Shown here: in pieces, positions 1 through 8,563 of the stretch | Layout of the letters: every line of letters begins with the position of its first letter | Numbering within the stretch: position 1 is the stretch's first letter | From: Gordonia hankookensis | GTDB taxonomy: Bacteria; Actinomycetota; Actinomycetes; Mycobacteriales; Mycobacteriaceae | Length of the DNA stretch: 64,000 bases | Assembly: GCF_014673215.1 (NCBI RefSeq) | Contig: NZ_JACWMS010000002.1 | Location: 1,426,001 to 1,490,000 of the forward strand | Reading direction: 5' to 3' | Notes under the pieces: generated by a model | The model's input: the letters and a program-made list of their open reading frames with translations, nothing else | Told to the model about the DNA's origin: nothing | Databases searched by the model: none | Program-made: the position numbers and the translations under genes

Positions 1-518
1 ACATCTCCGGGGTGAAGGGTGAACTGCTGGGACGCCCACACGACGAGCGCCTCCGGCCCGGCGTATGCGGCGGAGACCGGCGTGTGCTGGATGGTCTCGC
101 CGTCCACGCGGGTGCGGATGATCGCATCGTCCCAGTCGGGGGCATCGGCGGGCGCGACGAGTCCCGCGCCCAGCGGGCAGAAGCCGTCGAGCCCCTTCGC
201 GCGCGACCAGTGGGCGTCGACATCCTGTAGGTCGCGGGCCGTCACGTCATTGGCGACGGTGTAGCCGGCGATCACATTGCGCGCGTCGTCGGTAGACGTC
301 AGGTGCCGACACCCCGTCCCGATGACGATCGCGAGTTCGCCCTCGCACACGATGCGCTGTGCGACGTCGAGAGGCAGGTGCAAGGGTTCCCCGTCGCCGA
401 TCACAGAATGCGTGTTCTTGACGAAAAGCTGCGGGCGGGGCGGGGGAGTCGACGATTCGAGGGTGGGGAAGTTGCCGCCGGTGCCCCAGATCGTGCGGGG
501 CCCGAATGATCCGCTCAT
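1..518 (-). CDS. Fumarylacetoacetate hydrolase (FAH) family protein, 3' end outside window
   Basis: Reading the minus strand from an ATG at 518 gives an open frame that runs off the window edge, so the C-terminus is missing. It contains the FAH-fold segment CEGELAIVIG followed by AGYTVANDVTARDLQ and KGLDGFCPLGAG, typical of the metal-dependent hydrolase/hydratase/decarboxylase family acting on 2-keto or beta-diketo acids. A good ribosome site (GGAGGT) lies about 6 nt upstream of the ATG. The gene is divergent from the MFS transporter at 644 and shares its control region, so it probably belongs to the same catabolic pathway as the racemase-like and deacetylase-like genes. The family is clear; the substrate is unknown. 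Confidence 0.85.
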   Translation of the reverse strand, partial: MSGSFGPRTIWGTGGNFPTLESSTPPPRPQLFVKNTHSVIGDGEPLHLPLDVAQRIVCEGELAIVIGTGCRHLTSTDDARNVIAGYTVANDVTARDLQDVDAHWSRAKGLDGFCPLGAGLVAPADAPDWDDAIIRTRVDGETIQHTPVSAAYAGPEALVVWASQQFTLHPGD

Positions 519-568
519 CGCCGCTACCTCCGGGTTTGCAGGGTTTACGTACTGGTTACCGCGAACGC

Positions 569-597
569 TTGTGGATCGGGTCATCAGCACCTAGGTT
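569..597 (+). promoter_or_regulatory. Predicted sigma70-type promoter of the MFS operon
   Basis: TTGTGG (569-574) and TAGGTT (592-597) are separated by 17 bp. The predicted start of transcription falls at about 603-605, at the left edge of the palindromic operator, which would suit direct repression. Prediction from sequence only. Confidence 0.5.
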
Positions 598-602
598 CTT
601 GG

Positions 603-623
603 CATACCAACTTGGTATACCAA
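603..623. promoter_or_regulatory. Palindromic GntR-type operator
   Basis: The 12-bp perfect palindrome TTGGTATACCAA lies at 612-623, directly preceded by the half site GCATACCAA (603-610). Together they also form a larger imperfect palindrome. TGGTATACCA-like sites are typical targets of FadR-subfamily GntR repressors. The site lies between the divergent FAH gene and the MFS gene and overlaps the predicted transcription start, so the GntR protein encoded at 4059 is the likely ligand (inference). Confidence 0.7.
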
Positions 624-643
624 ACTTCGAAGGAGTAGTCCCG

Positions 644-1948
644 ATGTCCAACACCCGTTGGCGCATGTTCGGCCTGTTGCTCCTCCTGGTCACGGTCAAC
701 TACGTCGACCGCGGGTCCCTCTCCGTGGCGCTGCCGATGATCAAAGAGGACTTCCACATCAGTGCGGAGCTGACCGGTCTGCTCCTGTCGGCGTTCTTCT
801 GGGCCTACGCGGTGATGCAGATTCCCGCCGGCTGGTTGATCGACAGGTTCGGCCCGCGCAAGCTGATCATGGTGGCCTGTTTCGGCTGGGGCGGTGCGAC
901 GGCGATGTCGGGCCTGGCGCCGAACATCGGGATCATGGCCTTCGCGCGGGGAGCGATCGGCATCGCAGAGGCGCCGATCATGCCTGCCGGTGGCAAACTC
1001 AACGCAGCCTTTCTCACCGAGAAGGAACGCGGCCGTGGCGCAACCATTCTGGACGCCGGTGCACCGCTGGGATCGGCGGTCGGCGGTATCGCCATCACCG
1101 GTCTGATCGCTTTCACCGGCAGTTGGCGCTGGGCTTTCCTCGCTGCGGGTGTGGTCACCATGATCCTCGGCATCTGGGCATGGCGGGCCATCCGCGACAC
1201 CCCGGACGAGCATCCGAAGGTGAATCCGGCCGAGCTGGAGTACCTGACTCGTTCGCACGCCGAGGAGAGCGCCCGACATCGCTCCACGGGGCAGCGCGCG
1301 GGACTCGTGCACTATCTGAAGTTCCGCAGCTTCTGGGCGATGTGCCTGGGTTGGCTGGGATTCAACGGGGTCTTCTATGGATTGCTGACCTGGGGGCCGC
1401 TGTTCCTCTCGGAGAGAAAGGGTTTCGATCTCAACACGATCGGCTGGTCGACCTTCGTGATCTTCGGATCCGGGTTCGTCGGTGAGATCATCGGCGGTCA
1501 GCTCGCCGATCGGCTCAAGGAGAAGGGCTACAACACAAATTTGGTGATGCGGTCCCTGCTGGGCTTCGCCGGCGTCTGCGTGGTACTCGGCCTGGTCGGG
1601 GTGGTGCTCATGCCGGGTCCGGTCGCGGCGATCGCGCTGCTGTCGGTGGTTCTGTTCTTCCTGCGATGGGTCGGCCTGTTCTGGTCCGTCCCGGCCATTC
1701 TCGGCGGCCGCGAGGACGCCGGTGTGCTCGGTGGCGCAATGAATCTCGCCGGAAACGTGTCCGGCTTCGTCACGCCCATGGCGGTCGGGTTCATCGTCGG
1801 CGCGACTGGTGGCTACACCTGGGCGCTGCTCTACTTCGTCGGAGCGGGCATCATCATGACCGTCGCCGTCCTCGCACTCGACTACGCACAGCGACTCGCC
1901 CCCAAAACGGGGCAGCCGGCCACCACGACACCAGGAGTAGCGGTATGA
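644..1948 (+). CDS. MFS transporter, anion:cation symporter (ACS) type
   Basis: A 434-aa, very hydrophobic protein with about 12 membrane spans. The early segment NYVDRGSLSVALPMI and the loop WLIDRFGPRK (an MFS motif-A variant) are characteristic of the ACS subfamily, which imports small organic acids such as hexonates, hexarates and aromatic acids with protons or sodium. The start is the ATG preceded by AGGAG at 631-635; longer upstream frames have no ribosome site. It is the first gene of a plus-strand operon and overlaps the next gene by 4 nt (ATGA). It probably imports the acid that is degraded by the neighbouring FAH, racemase-like and deacetylase-like enzymes. Confidence 0.88.
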   Translation: MSNTRWRMFGLLLLLVTVNYVDRGSLSVALPMIKEDFHISAELTGLLLSAFFWAYAVMQIPAGWLIDRFGPRKLIMVACFGWGGATAMSGLAPNIGIMAFARGAIGIAEAPIMPAGGKLNAAFLTEKERGRGATILDAGAPLGSAVGGIAITGLIAFTGSWRWAFLAAGVVTMILGIWAWRAIRDTPDEHPKVNPAELEYLTRSHAEESARHRSTGQRAGLVHYLKFRSFWAMCLGWLGFNGVFYGLLTWGPLFLSERKGFDLNTIGWSTFVIFGSGFVGEIIGGQLADRLKEKGYNTNLVMRSLLGFAGVCVVLGLVGVVLMPGPVAAIALLSVVLFFLRWVGLFWSVPAILGGREDAGVLGGAMNLAGNVSGFVTPMAVGFIVGATGGYTWALLYFVGAGIIMTVAVLALDYAQRLAPKTGQPATTTPGVAV

Positions 1949-3090
1949 CCCGGATCGGAATGATCGTCCCGTCGTCGAACACCAGCGTCGAGGACACGAC
2001 TGCTCGACTGCTGGCCGGGCGCGACGACGTCTCGTTCGTGTCCACGAGAATCCGGGTGCAGGCCATCAGCACCGACGGTGCGGGAGCGGCGTTCGACGTG
2101 GAGTCGATGGTGGCCGCGGCACGCCTCCTCGCGGATGCGAAAGTCGACGTGATCGTGTGGAACGGCACGGCCGGTTCCTGGCTGGGCGTTGAGCACGATC
2201 GGACCATCTGCGCCGCCATCACCGACCACACCGGTCTCCCGGCGACGACGTCGACGCTGGCAATTCTCCAGGCCTGCCACGATTTCGGTGTCAGCGCACT
2301 CGCGTTGGGCACGCCGTACACCGAGGATGTGGTCGAACAGATCGTCGCCGAGTACCGCAGCAACGGCATCGACGTGGTGTCCCACTCGGAGTGGGGCCTG
2401 ACCGACAATTTCTCCTTCGCGGCGGCCTCCGACGACGAGGTGGCCGACCTGCTCATCGGCGCCACCGAGCAGGGCGATCCACAGGCGGTGGCGCTCGTCT
2501 GTACGAACGTCGATGGCACCGGTGTGAGCCGGGCGGTTGAGCAGAAGGTGGGTGTACCGGTCATCGACAGCATCGCGGCCACACTCTGGTGGGCACTCGA
2601 GATGGCCGGTGCCGACGCCCGAATCCGGGGGTGGGGAATCTTCCTCGAGCAGGCGGCATTTCGCCACCGTGCCAAGCAGATCGTCACCGAGCTGCGCGAA
2701 CGAACCGGCTGTGATCGCACCACGGTGCGCGTCGACGACGCCGCGCTCGGACTCCATGTGGACCTCTGCGCGGCCGAATCCTGCGGTGCGGGAATCCGGT
2801 CGATCCAGCATGACCCGTCACTCGACCAGCGAGCGCTCGAGACGGTGCGCTGGCTCGACGAGACCCGTCGGGTACTGGTGCAGCCCGCGTTCGTCGAGCC
2901 GCCGTTCCCACCGCAGGCGTTGCGCGATGTGTACGGCGTGAGCGCCCAGGTCCTCGGCCCGGTCGAACGCGACGGTGAGGTGGCCGCGTGGCTGTCGGCC
3001 CACAGCCTCCCGGAACGGGGCTGGTCCGACGACGACGTCGCCGCCATGAACGACGCCCGCGCCGCGATGGCCGATCTCCTCGGACGCTGA
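1945..3090 (+). CDS. Asp/Glu racemase / maleate isomerase family enzyme fused to a GAF-like domain
   Basis: 381 aa, translationally coupled (ATGA) to the MFS gene. Residues 1-250 form an Asp/Glu racemase-superfamily fold like maleate cis-trans isomerase, arylmalonate decarboxylase and hydantoin racemase. It starts with [12 protein letters not shown], has a GTAGS loop at 74-78 where the first active-site Cys often sits, and VCTNVDG with Cys186 at the second position. Only the second Cys is therefore kept, as in single-cysteine decarboxylases. Residues of about 255-381 look like a GAF domain, which is not part of the usual roughly 240-aa enzyme. The fusion suggests ligand-controlled activity. 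Family sure; reaction and GAF assignment less so. Confidence 0.78.
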   Translation: MTRIGMIVPSSNTSVEDTTARLLAGRDDVSFVSTRIRVQAISTDGAGAAFDVESMVAAARLLADAKVDVIVWNGTAGSWLGVEHDRTICAAITDHTGLPATTSTLAILQACHDFGVSALALGTPYTEDVVEQIVAEYRSNGIDVVSHSEWGLTDNFSFAAASDDEVADLLIGATEQGDPQAVALVCTNVDGTGVSRAVEQKVGVPVIDSIAATLWWALEMAGADARIRGWGIFLEQAAFRHRAKQIVTELRERTGCDRTTVRVDDAALGLHVDLCAAESCGAGIRSIQHDPSLDQRALETVRWLDETRRVLVQPAFVEPPFPPQALRDVYGVSAQVLGPVERDGEVAAWLSAHSLPERGWSDDDVAAMNDARAAMADLLGR

Positions 3091-3109
3091 GACAGAAAGA
3101 ACACAACAC

Positions 3110-4021
3110 ATGACTGACAAGAAGATTCAGATCACGGTCGGTATCGACGTCGACTCCTGCGCCGGGTGGCTCGGATCATACGGAGGCCAGGACTCGCCGA
3201 ATGACATGCAGCGCGGCGTGTTCGCCGGTGAGGTCGGCGTGCCGCGTATGCTTCGGCTGCTCGAGCGTCGCGACATCGTCAGCACCTGGTTCTGGCCCGG
3301 CCACTCCATCGAAACCTTTCCGAAGCAGGCGCAGATGTGCGTCGACGCCGGGCACGAGATCGGTGCCCACGGATACAGTCACGAGAACCCACGGTCGCTG
3401 AGCCTCGAGCAGGAGCGCGACGTGATGGCCAAGAGCGTCAAGCTGATCGAGCAACTCTGCGGCGAGCGACCCAAGGGCTATGTCGCGCCGTGGTGGGAGA
3501 TGAGTGAGCACACCGCATCGATCCTCGCCGAGTACGGCTTCGCCTACGACCATTCGCAGAACTACAACGACTTCGTCCCGTTCTACGCCCGGGTGGGCGA
3601 TCGGTGGACGCCGATCGACACGTCTCAGCCCGCATCGCACTGGATGACGCCGCTCGAGCACGGATACGAAATCGACCTCGTGGAGTTCTGCGGCAACTGG
3701 TACGTCGACGATCTGCCGCCGATGATGTTCATCAAGGGACACCCCAACTCGCACGGATTCGTCAATCCCCGCGACATCGAGCAGTTGTGGAACGACCAGT
3801 TCGACTGGGTCTATCGCGAACTCGACTACGCGGTCATCCCGATGACCCTCCACCCCGACGTGTCCGGGAGACCGCAGGTGCTGCTGATGCTGGAACGCCT
3901 GCTCGACCGGTGGGGTTCGTTCGACGGTGTCGAGTTCGTGACCATGGCCGATGCCGCGGACGAGTTCCGGACCCGCTTTCCCTTCGACGCGCAGGCGCGA
4001 CCCGAGTTCGTTGGCCGCTGA
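3110..4021 (+). CDS. Polysaccharide-deacetylase-fold amidohydrolase (PuuE/imidase-like)
   Basis: 303 aa, 19 nt after the racemase-like gene. The NodB-like motifs are present: an early Asp pair (D13, D15 in GIDVDS), the metal-binding H87-x3-H91 in [13 protein letters not shown], and a late [10 protein letters not shown]. There is no signal peptide, so it acts in the cytoplasm. The [10 protein letters not shown] and [12 protein letters not shown] stretches resemble the PuuE-allantoinase/cyclic-imidase branch rather than cell-wall chitin or peptidoglycan deacetylases. Next to a maleate-isomerase-like enzyme and an FAH-family enzyme, opening of a cyclic imide or amide is a reasonable guess, but the substrate is not shown by the sequence. 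Confidence 0.8.
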   Translation: MTDKKIQITVGIDVDSCAGWLGSYGGQDSPNDMQRGVFAGEVGVPRMLRLLERRDIVSTWFWPGHSIETFPKQAQMCVDAGHEIGAHGYSHENPRSLSLEQERDVMAKSVKLIEQLCGERPKGYVAPWWEMSEHTASILAEYGFAYDHSQNYNDFVPFYARVGDRWTPIDTSQPASHWMTPLEHGYEIDLVEFCGNWYVDDLPPMMFIKGHPNSHGFVNPRDIEQLWNDQFDWVYRELDYAVIPMTLHPDVSGRPQVLLMLERLLDRWGSFDGVEFVTMADAADEFRTRFPFDAQARPEFVGR

Positions 4022-4058
4022 TGCGTTCGCCGGGGGAGTGATGGCCGGGCCGTAAGCT

Positions 4059-4733
4059 ATGAGCGTCATGTCGCCGATCAGTCCCGAAGCCTCGTCCACG
4101 AACGTCACCGACAGCGTCTCGCTGAGCGGGCGATTGCTCGATTCGCTGCGCTCGGACGTGATGACCGGCCGTTATCCGCCCGGCTACCGGTTGGTGGAAC
4201 GGGACGTCGCGGACACCTACGGGGTCTCCCGGCTGCCTGCGCGTGAGGCCCTGCAGGCATTGCGCGCCGAAGGCTTCCTCGAGGTGCGCAAGACCCGTGG
4301 CCTGGTGGTCCGCTCGTGGACCGAACGCGACGTGAGTGAACTGTTCGACATCCGCCAGGCGCTGGAGGCGATGGCGTGTCGCGAGGCCGCCGACAATCGG
4401 ACCGACGACGACGTCGCAGCCCTGCGCGCCGCGGTGGTCGCCGCCGATGACGCGCGCGACGCCACCGCGGCACATGACGCGAATGCGCTCTTCCACCAGC
4501 TGCTCGTGACGGCATCGCACAACCGCACGTTGGGGGAGATCATGTCTCCCATCCTGTTTCGCGTGCAGTGGCTGGTTCGGCAGATCCCGGACCCGCACAC
4601 CGTGTCACACGATCACCACGAGATCGTCGAGGCCATTGCGGCAGGCGACGGTGAGCTCGCGGAGTCGCTCGCCGGGGAGCACGCGGAGCGGAACCGGAGG
4701 ACGACGTTGGAGGCGATGTTCGGGGCGGGTTGA
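4059..4733 (+). CDS. GntR-family transcriptional regulator (FadR/FCD type)
   Basis: 224 aa. The N-terminal winged helix-turn-helix (about 18-85: YRLVERDVADTYGVSRLPAREALQAL) is followed by an all-helical FCD ligand domain with the metal-ligand pattern ending in SHDHHEIVEAIAAGD. It closes the catabolic operon and is the likely repressor acting at the TTGGTATACCAA palindrome at 612-623. There is no strong ribosome site; ATG 4059 is chosen, with ATG 4068 as alternative. Its last 163 bp are repeated 915 bp downstream, inside the immunity-gene array. Confidence 0.9.
   Translation: MSVMSPISPEASSTNVTDSVSLSGRLLDSLRSDVMTGRYPPGYRLVERDVADTYGVSRLPAREALQALRAEGFLEVRKTRGLVVRSWTERDVSELFDIRQALEAMACREAADNRTDDDVAALRAAVVAADDARDATAAHDANALFHQLLVTASHNRTLGEIMSPILFRVQWLVRQIPDPHTVSHDHHEIVEAIAAGDGELAESLAGEHAERNRRTTLEAMFGAG
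4571..4733. repeat. Direct repeat copy 1 (3' end of the GntR gene)
   Basis: The last 163 bp of the GntR gene reappear at 5486-5648 with no gap and a constant offset of 915 bp. The terminal 143 bp differ at 4 positions; similarity fades just upstream of 4571. The copies flank the first putative immunity gene. Confidence 0.9.
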
Positions 4734-4796
4734 TCAATGGGTCGACCGGGACTCCTGGACCCTCGACCGTTGCCACGCTGGCACGCTTGGCCGGGG

Positions 4797-5423
4797 TCAA
4801 TCATCGGAGAACACGGGCAACGGAACGCCGTCAATCCCCGGAATGTCGCGCGCAAAAGCGTCATTCAACTCACGCCAAGAGAGGCTCAGCAAGAACGATG
4901 TCGCGGTATCGATATCGGTCGTGAAGTAGAAGCGGTCCCGGTTGTCATGGCGAAAGAACCGCTTTGACGGGAGGAAGCCCGAGGGGTCCGGTTCTGGCAC
5001 CTCCGACCATCCAGGTGACAGGCCACGTCCTAACCATTGCAGGTTGACCACCGGCATGTGTTCCCTTCTCAACCGTGACCGAGTTGGGCCTCCGACCACA
5101 CGGCCGACAAAGTATTTGGCCGCATCGTCGAAGCGGCCGAACCAGAACCGTGGTGAATCTGGAGAGGCTTCTCCGCGGCGGCGACCTGCGGTGTGTACAG
5201 CGTATAGCCCATCTCCACGCAGGATCGAATAGTCGGTGTAGCCGTCGGAGTCCTCGGCGTTGCCGGGACCGCGCGGAATCATGACGCGGTCGCCGTCGAA
5301 GTAGGGCTGCTCGTACAGCGGGGCTTTGGTCTCGAAACGACCGGCCTGGGCCAGCGTGATCTGGACTTGGGACCAGTAATCCAGTGCTGCAGCGAAATCA
5401 GCGAACTCCGTACGCTCGTTCAC
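4797..5423 (-). CDS. Putative TNT-toxin immunity protein, paralogue A
   Basis: 208 aa, no recognised domain. It is clearly related to the genes at 5659-6285 and 6342-6986: all share an N-terminal AxxYWxxVQ helix, PYFDGDRVMIPRGPG-like and EDSDGYTDYSI-like blocks, a PVVNLQW block and a C-terminal LSWRELN...FSDD ending. The GTG start has an AGGAGGT ribosome site 11 nt upstream. The paralogue that directly follows the TNT toxin is in immunity position, so this copy is inferred to be an extra immunity gene. It lies between the two copies of the GntR 3' end, convergent with the GntR gene, and is visibly more AT-rich than its neighbours. Confidence 0.6.
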   Translation of the reverse strand: MNERTEFADFAAALDYWSQVQITLAQAGRFETKAPLYEQPYFDGDRVMIPRGPGNAEDSDGYTDYSILRGDGLYAVHTAGRRRGEASPDSPRFWFGRFDDAAKYFVGRVVGGPTRSRLRREHMPVVNLQWLGRGLSPGWSEVPEPDPSGFLPSKRFFRHDNRDRFYFTTDIDTATSFLLSLSWRELNDAFARDIPGIDGVPLPVFSDD

Positions 5424-5485
5424 AGATCTACGTCACCTCCTGATGTGAGTCTGTAGCTCGTTGCGGTGGCACTTCGACTGCCAAG

Positions 5486-5648
5486 GCGGGTCCGGCATAT
5501 CCTGGACCCGCACACCGTGTCACACGATCACCACGAGATCGTCGAGGCCATTGCGGCCGGCGACGGTGTGCTCGCGGAGTCGCTCGCCGGGGAGCACGCG
5601 GAGCGGAACCGTAGGACGACGTTGGATGCGATGTTCGGGGCGGGTTGA
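5486..5648 (+). pseudogene. Second copy of the GntR 3' end (gene remnant, repeat copy 2)
   Basis: This 163-bp stretch is about 95% identical to the end of the GntR gene (4571-4733), and still reads in frame from DPHTVSHDHHEIVEAIA to the same final MFGAG and stop. It has no promoter, no DNA-binding domain and no start of its own, so it is a remnant. It ends 10 bp before the stop codon of the convergent broken immunity gene. It probably marks the junction where an immunity cassette entered by recombination in the GntR tail. Confidence 0.88.
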
Positions 5649-5658
5649 GACGGCACGC

Positions 5659-6285
5659 TCATTGGTCCGAGAACTTGGGCATTTGTATGTTTTCGGCGCC
5701 AGGGATTCCCTCAGAGAACGTCGCGTTGAGCTCTCGCCATGTCAGGCTCACGAGGAGCGACGCTGCGGTGTCAGGTGAATCGGTGAAATAGAATCGGCCA
5801 GGATCCTTCGCCATAAAGTACCTCGTAGCCGGCTCAAACCCGCTGGGGTTTGGCTCGGATGACTGCAGCCACCCCGGCGCGAGACCGCGATTCAGCTATT
5901 GCAGGTTCACGACAGGGAGTGTCGATGGTTTGTGGAACATGCGTGTTATCTCGGCGACGTGTGCGCCCACGAAATACTTTGCAGCATCGTCGAAATGGCC
6001 AAACCACGACTTCGGTCGGTCTGGGCGGATGTCCTTCCGGGTCCTTCCGGAGATCCGCAGGCTGTATCTGTCGCTTTCGTCGAGAATCGAGTAGTCGGTG
6101 TACCCTTCGGAATTCTCGGCACTTCCAGGACCGCGAGGAATCATCAGCCGTCTACCGTCGAGGTGAGGGAGCTCGTACAGCGGGGCTTTGGTTGTGAATC
6201 GTCCGTCGCTGGCGAGCATGCGCTGTACCGCGTTCCAGTAAGTCATTGCGTCGAGGAAGTCGGTCAGTCCAGCGAACTCGCCCAT
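5659..6285 (-). pseudogene. Immunity-like paralogue B, inactivated by an in-frame TAG
   Basis: From the ATG at 6285 the frame gives 129 residues ending in LPVVNLQ, then TAG. Reading on in the same frame restores a full paralogue: LNRGLAPGWLQSSEPNP, GRFYFTDSPDT, SLTWRELN and a final FSDQ with stop at 5659. Total length is 209 codons, the same as the intact 4797-5423 gene. The stop replaces the Trp (TGG) of the NLQW block in both intact relatives, so a single G-to-A change explains it. There is no frameshift and little other decay, which suggests recent loss. It could still make a 129-aa truncated protein. Confidence 0.85.
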
Positions 6286-6341
6286 TGTTGTCCTAAGGGC
6301 CGCATTTGCTCGATCACGCTCTGGTCGACGCCGAGATCGAT

Positions 6342-6986
6342 TCAGTCATCGGAAAACGGTGGGATGAGTACACTCTCGGCGCCCGAAATCCCTTCTGTGT
6401 ACAGTAGATTCAGCTCTCGCCACGACAGGTTGAGCCGGAAGGATGTCTCACTGTCTCCGGCATCAGTGAAGTAATATCGTGAGGGATCGTCGTTCCTGTG
6501 GTACTTGGTAGCCGGCTCGAAACCGTCCGGATCCGGTTCGCCTGATCCGCTCCAACCAGGAGCGGGTCCGATGTCCACCCACTGCAGGTTAACTATCGGC
6601 AACTTCAGATTCGTGGCCATGCGTGTTCGTTCGCCCACGTAAGACCCGGTGAAGTGCTTACCGATGTCGCTGAGGGAGCTGAACCATGCCTTCGTGACGT
6701 TGTTCCAGGTGGTGCCCCTGTCCCGACCCGATTCACGCAATGTAAACGCATTCCCTTCCCAGTTGAACGAGTATGCTCGGTACCCCTCAGAGTCCTCCGC
6801 ACGGGCTGGTCCATTCGGGATTATGAGTCGATCACCGTCGAGGTACGGCGTACCAAATAGCAGGATCTTGTCGGCCTTTGCGTGGCCGGATTCGGCGCAG
6901 AACTGCTGGACATTGCGCCAATACGCCATCGCGCTGAAGAAGTCGGGTAGCGCTGCCCACTCATCCACATCGGCCCCCACGCTCAC
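6342..6986 (-). CDS. Putative immunity protein for the TNT toxin, paralogue C
   Basis: 214 aa, no signal peptide and no recognised named family. Its GTG start overlaps the toxin stop by one base (TAGTG), so the two are translationally coupled, the usual arrangement of a polymorphic toxin and its cognate immunity protein. It shares the DGDRLIIPNGP, EDSEGYRAYSF, PIVNLQW and LSWRELN blocks with the two downstream paralogues but is more diverged in its N-terminal half. In the M. tuberculosis CpnT system the TNT domain is held inactive by the small protein IFT, and this gene occupies the same position. Function is inferred from position. Confidence 0.7.
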   Translation of the reverse strand: MSVGADVDEWAALPDFFSAMAYWRNVQQFCAESGHAKADKILLFGTPYLDGDRLIIPNGPARAEDSEGYRAYSFNWEGNAFTLRESGRDRGTTWNNVTKAWFSSLSDIGKHFTGSYVGERTRMATNLKLPIVNLQWVDIGPAPGWSGSGEPDPDGFEPATKYHRNDDPSRYYFTDAGDSETSFRLNLSWRELNLLYTEGISGAESVLIPPFSDD

Positions 6987-8563
6987 TAGTTGTCTGACGC
7001 TGATACATCACGAATCGCACCCCTCTCCTTCAACTCTTCGATCGATACCTGCTCCCCAGTTTTGGTATCGACCACTATCCACTGGTGGCCACCACCAGGT
7101 TGGCCGAATCCAGGTGCAATCGATCCGTTGCGTACTTCCCAATTCGGTCGGAGGGGCACGTCTGTGGCCACGTATTCGTGATAATCCGCCGCTTTTCCTG
7201 GCGACAGCGCTCGCGCTCCATAAGAGTCGCCCTCTCGCCCCAGGAACCCGCCACCTTCGCCGCCGATGCGGTCCAGGTGGGTCCCCGCCGGAATGCTGTC
7301 GGACACATGGTAGTCCCCGGCGAATCCCTGGTTCGGTGGAAAGGCCCACATGCCCTTTCCGTCGTCCCAGTACCGATCCAGAACCTGCTGTGGTGTGAGG
7401 TTCCGGTACGGGTTGTTGGCGACAGCATCGTCGATGATGGCCTTGGGGACACCCCCCTCCTCCAATGACTCGCGCAGAAAGGCCGGGTCCACCGCGCGTT
7501 TCAGCTCATCGTGAGCCCAGGAGGGGATCTTGTCGAGGGCCATGGCGAGCTCTTCGGCACGGACCGAACTGCGTGACAGGTCCATCGAGAACATCGCAGC
7601 GCGCGAGCCCATCAGGGCGCCGAGGTCGCCGGCCGCGGCGCCGACCGGATCGATCACGTAGATCAATGGCCGCACCACCTGGGCGGCGGTGGTGGCGAGG
7701 GTTCGGATGATGGTGGCGATCCGAGCGTCGGTCTGGGTGGCCTTGGCCACTCCGGCAGCCGTGGCAAGCACATCGCTGAGCCCTGCGGTCACCAGGGTCA
7801 GTGCGACGCCGAGGATTGCAGCACCGACCAGCTCGCAAGAGAGCTCCTCGACCTCGTCGGCGATCTGCTTCCTGGTATCGCGGACATGCGTGGCGTAGCC
7901 GTTGCACAGTTTGGCGACGGCATCGCACGAGTCGGCGATCCCCCCGAGATGTTGCTTGATCAGACCAGCCTGATCCTGCGCCGGCCCGACCTCGGCTGAG
8001 CGCTCACCTGCAATATGTGCGATCGCTGATTGCACAGTCGTCTGATGCTTGCGGAGATCGGAGGCAGCGCGGGTCCATGCGTCACCCGCCTCGTCGAGCT
8101 TTCCCGGATCGCCGTCAGGGAAGATCTCGCCCTGGATGAACTCCTCGAGCTTCTCCCAGTTGCTGGGTTCTCCAGGTCCGCCGTACGAACTGCCTGCCGA
8201 TACCGTTGGCAACGACTCGAGGTTTTTGGGGTTTCCCGAGGGATTGGTCGGCGTGCACACGCCGATGGCGTTGTTGACGTTGTTGTGGTTCAGTGCCGAT
8301 GCGTCGAGTAGCTCGGCCATCTTTCCGCATGCATTGCCCATGAGAGCAATACCGGCCAACAGGCTCTGGCCGCCGTTGACGGTCTTGTCGTAGCTCTGGG
8401 CAAACGTGCGGCCTGATCGATCGCTGCCGGCCATGTGGCCCGACGAGCCCAATGTGATGTACAGGCGGTCCAGGGTGTCACGGATATCGGCTCGAACGGT
8501 GTCAAACGCGTTGGCGGAGTCCGCAAAAGACGTTGGACGCACTTGGACGACAGGAGCCGTCAC
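6986..8563 (-). CDS. ESX-linked polymorphic toxin with C-terminal TNT (NAD+ glycohydrolase) domain
   Basis: 525 aa. The start is GTG at 8563, overlapping the stop of the WXG100 gene (GTGA); a longer frame to 8677 would run into that gene. Residues 1-110 form a helical WXG100/ESX-like export region. The middle has a hydrophobic stretch near LVGAAILGVALTLVTAG. Residues 405-525 match the TNT domain of M. tuberculosis CpnT: WAFPPNQGF, PAGTHLDRIGG, GARALSP and GGHQWIVV, with R432, Y448, H462 and Q494 as candidate active-site residues. TNT hydrolyses NAD+ in the target cell. CpnT itself is longer and has a channel domain not seen here, so an interbacterial role is plausible. Confidence 0.85.
   Translation of the reverse strand: MTAPVVQVRPTSFADSANAFDTVRADIRDTLDRLYITLGSSGHMAGSDRSGRTFAQSYDKTVNGGQSLLAGIALMGNACGKMAELLDASALNHNNVNNAIGVCTPTNPSGNPKNLESLPTVSAGSSYGGPGEPSNWEKLEEFIQGEIFPDGDPGKLDEAGDAWTRAASDLRKHQTTVQSAIAHIAGERSAEVGPAQDQAGLIKQHLGGIADSCDAVAKLCNGYATHVRDTRKQIADEVEELSCELVGAAILGVALTLVTAGLSDVLATAAGVAKATQTDARIATIIRTLATTAAQVVRPLIYVIDPVGAAAGDLGALMGSRAAMFSMDLSRSSVRAEELAMALDKIPSWAHDELKRAVDPAFLRESLEEGGVPKAIIDDAVANNPYRNLTPQQVLDRYWDDGKGMWAFPPNQGFAGDYHVSDSIPAGTHLDRIGGEGGGFLGREGDSYGARALSPGKAADYHEYVATDVPLRPNWEVRNGSIAPGFGQPGGGHQWIVVDTKTGEQVSIEELKERGAIRDVSASDN

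Noticed and set aside
1854..3104. Long open frame (416 codons) opposite the racemase-GAF gene, and similar long antisense frames elsewhere
   Set aside because: Ser/Arg/Thr-rich composition typical of antisense frames in high-GC DNA; no motif and no ribosome site; the plus-strand gene is clearly real.
4734..4796. GGGTCGA/TCGACC inverted repeat as terminator between GntR and immunity A
   Set aside because: Arms are short and interrupted; too weak to call.
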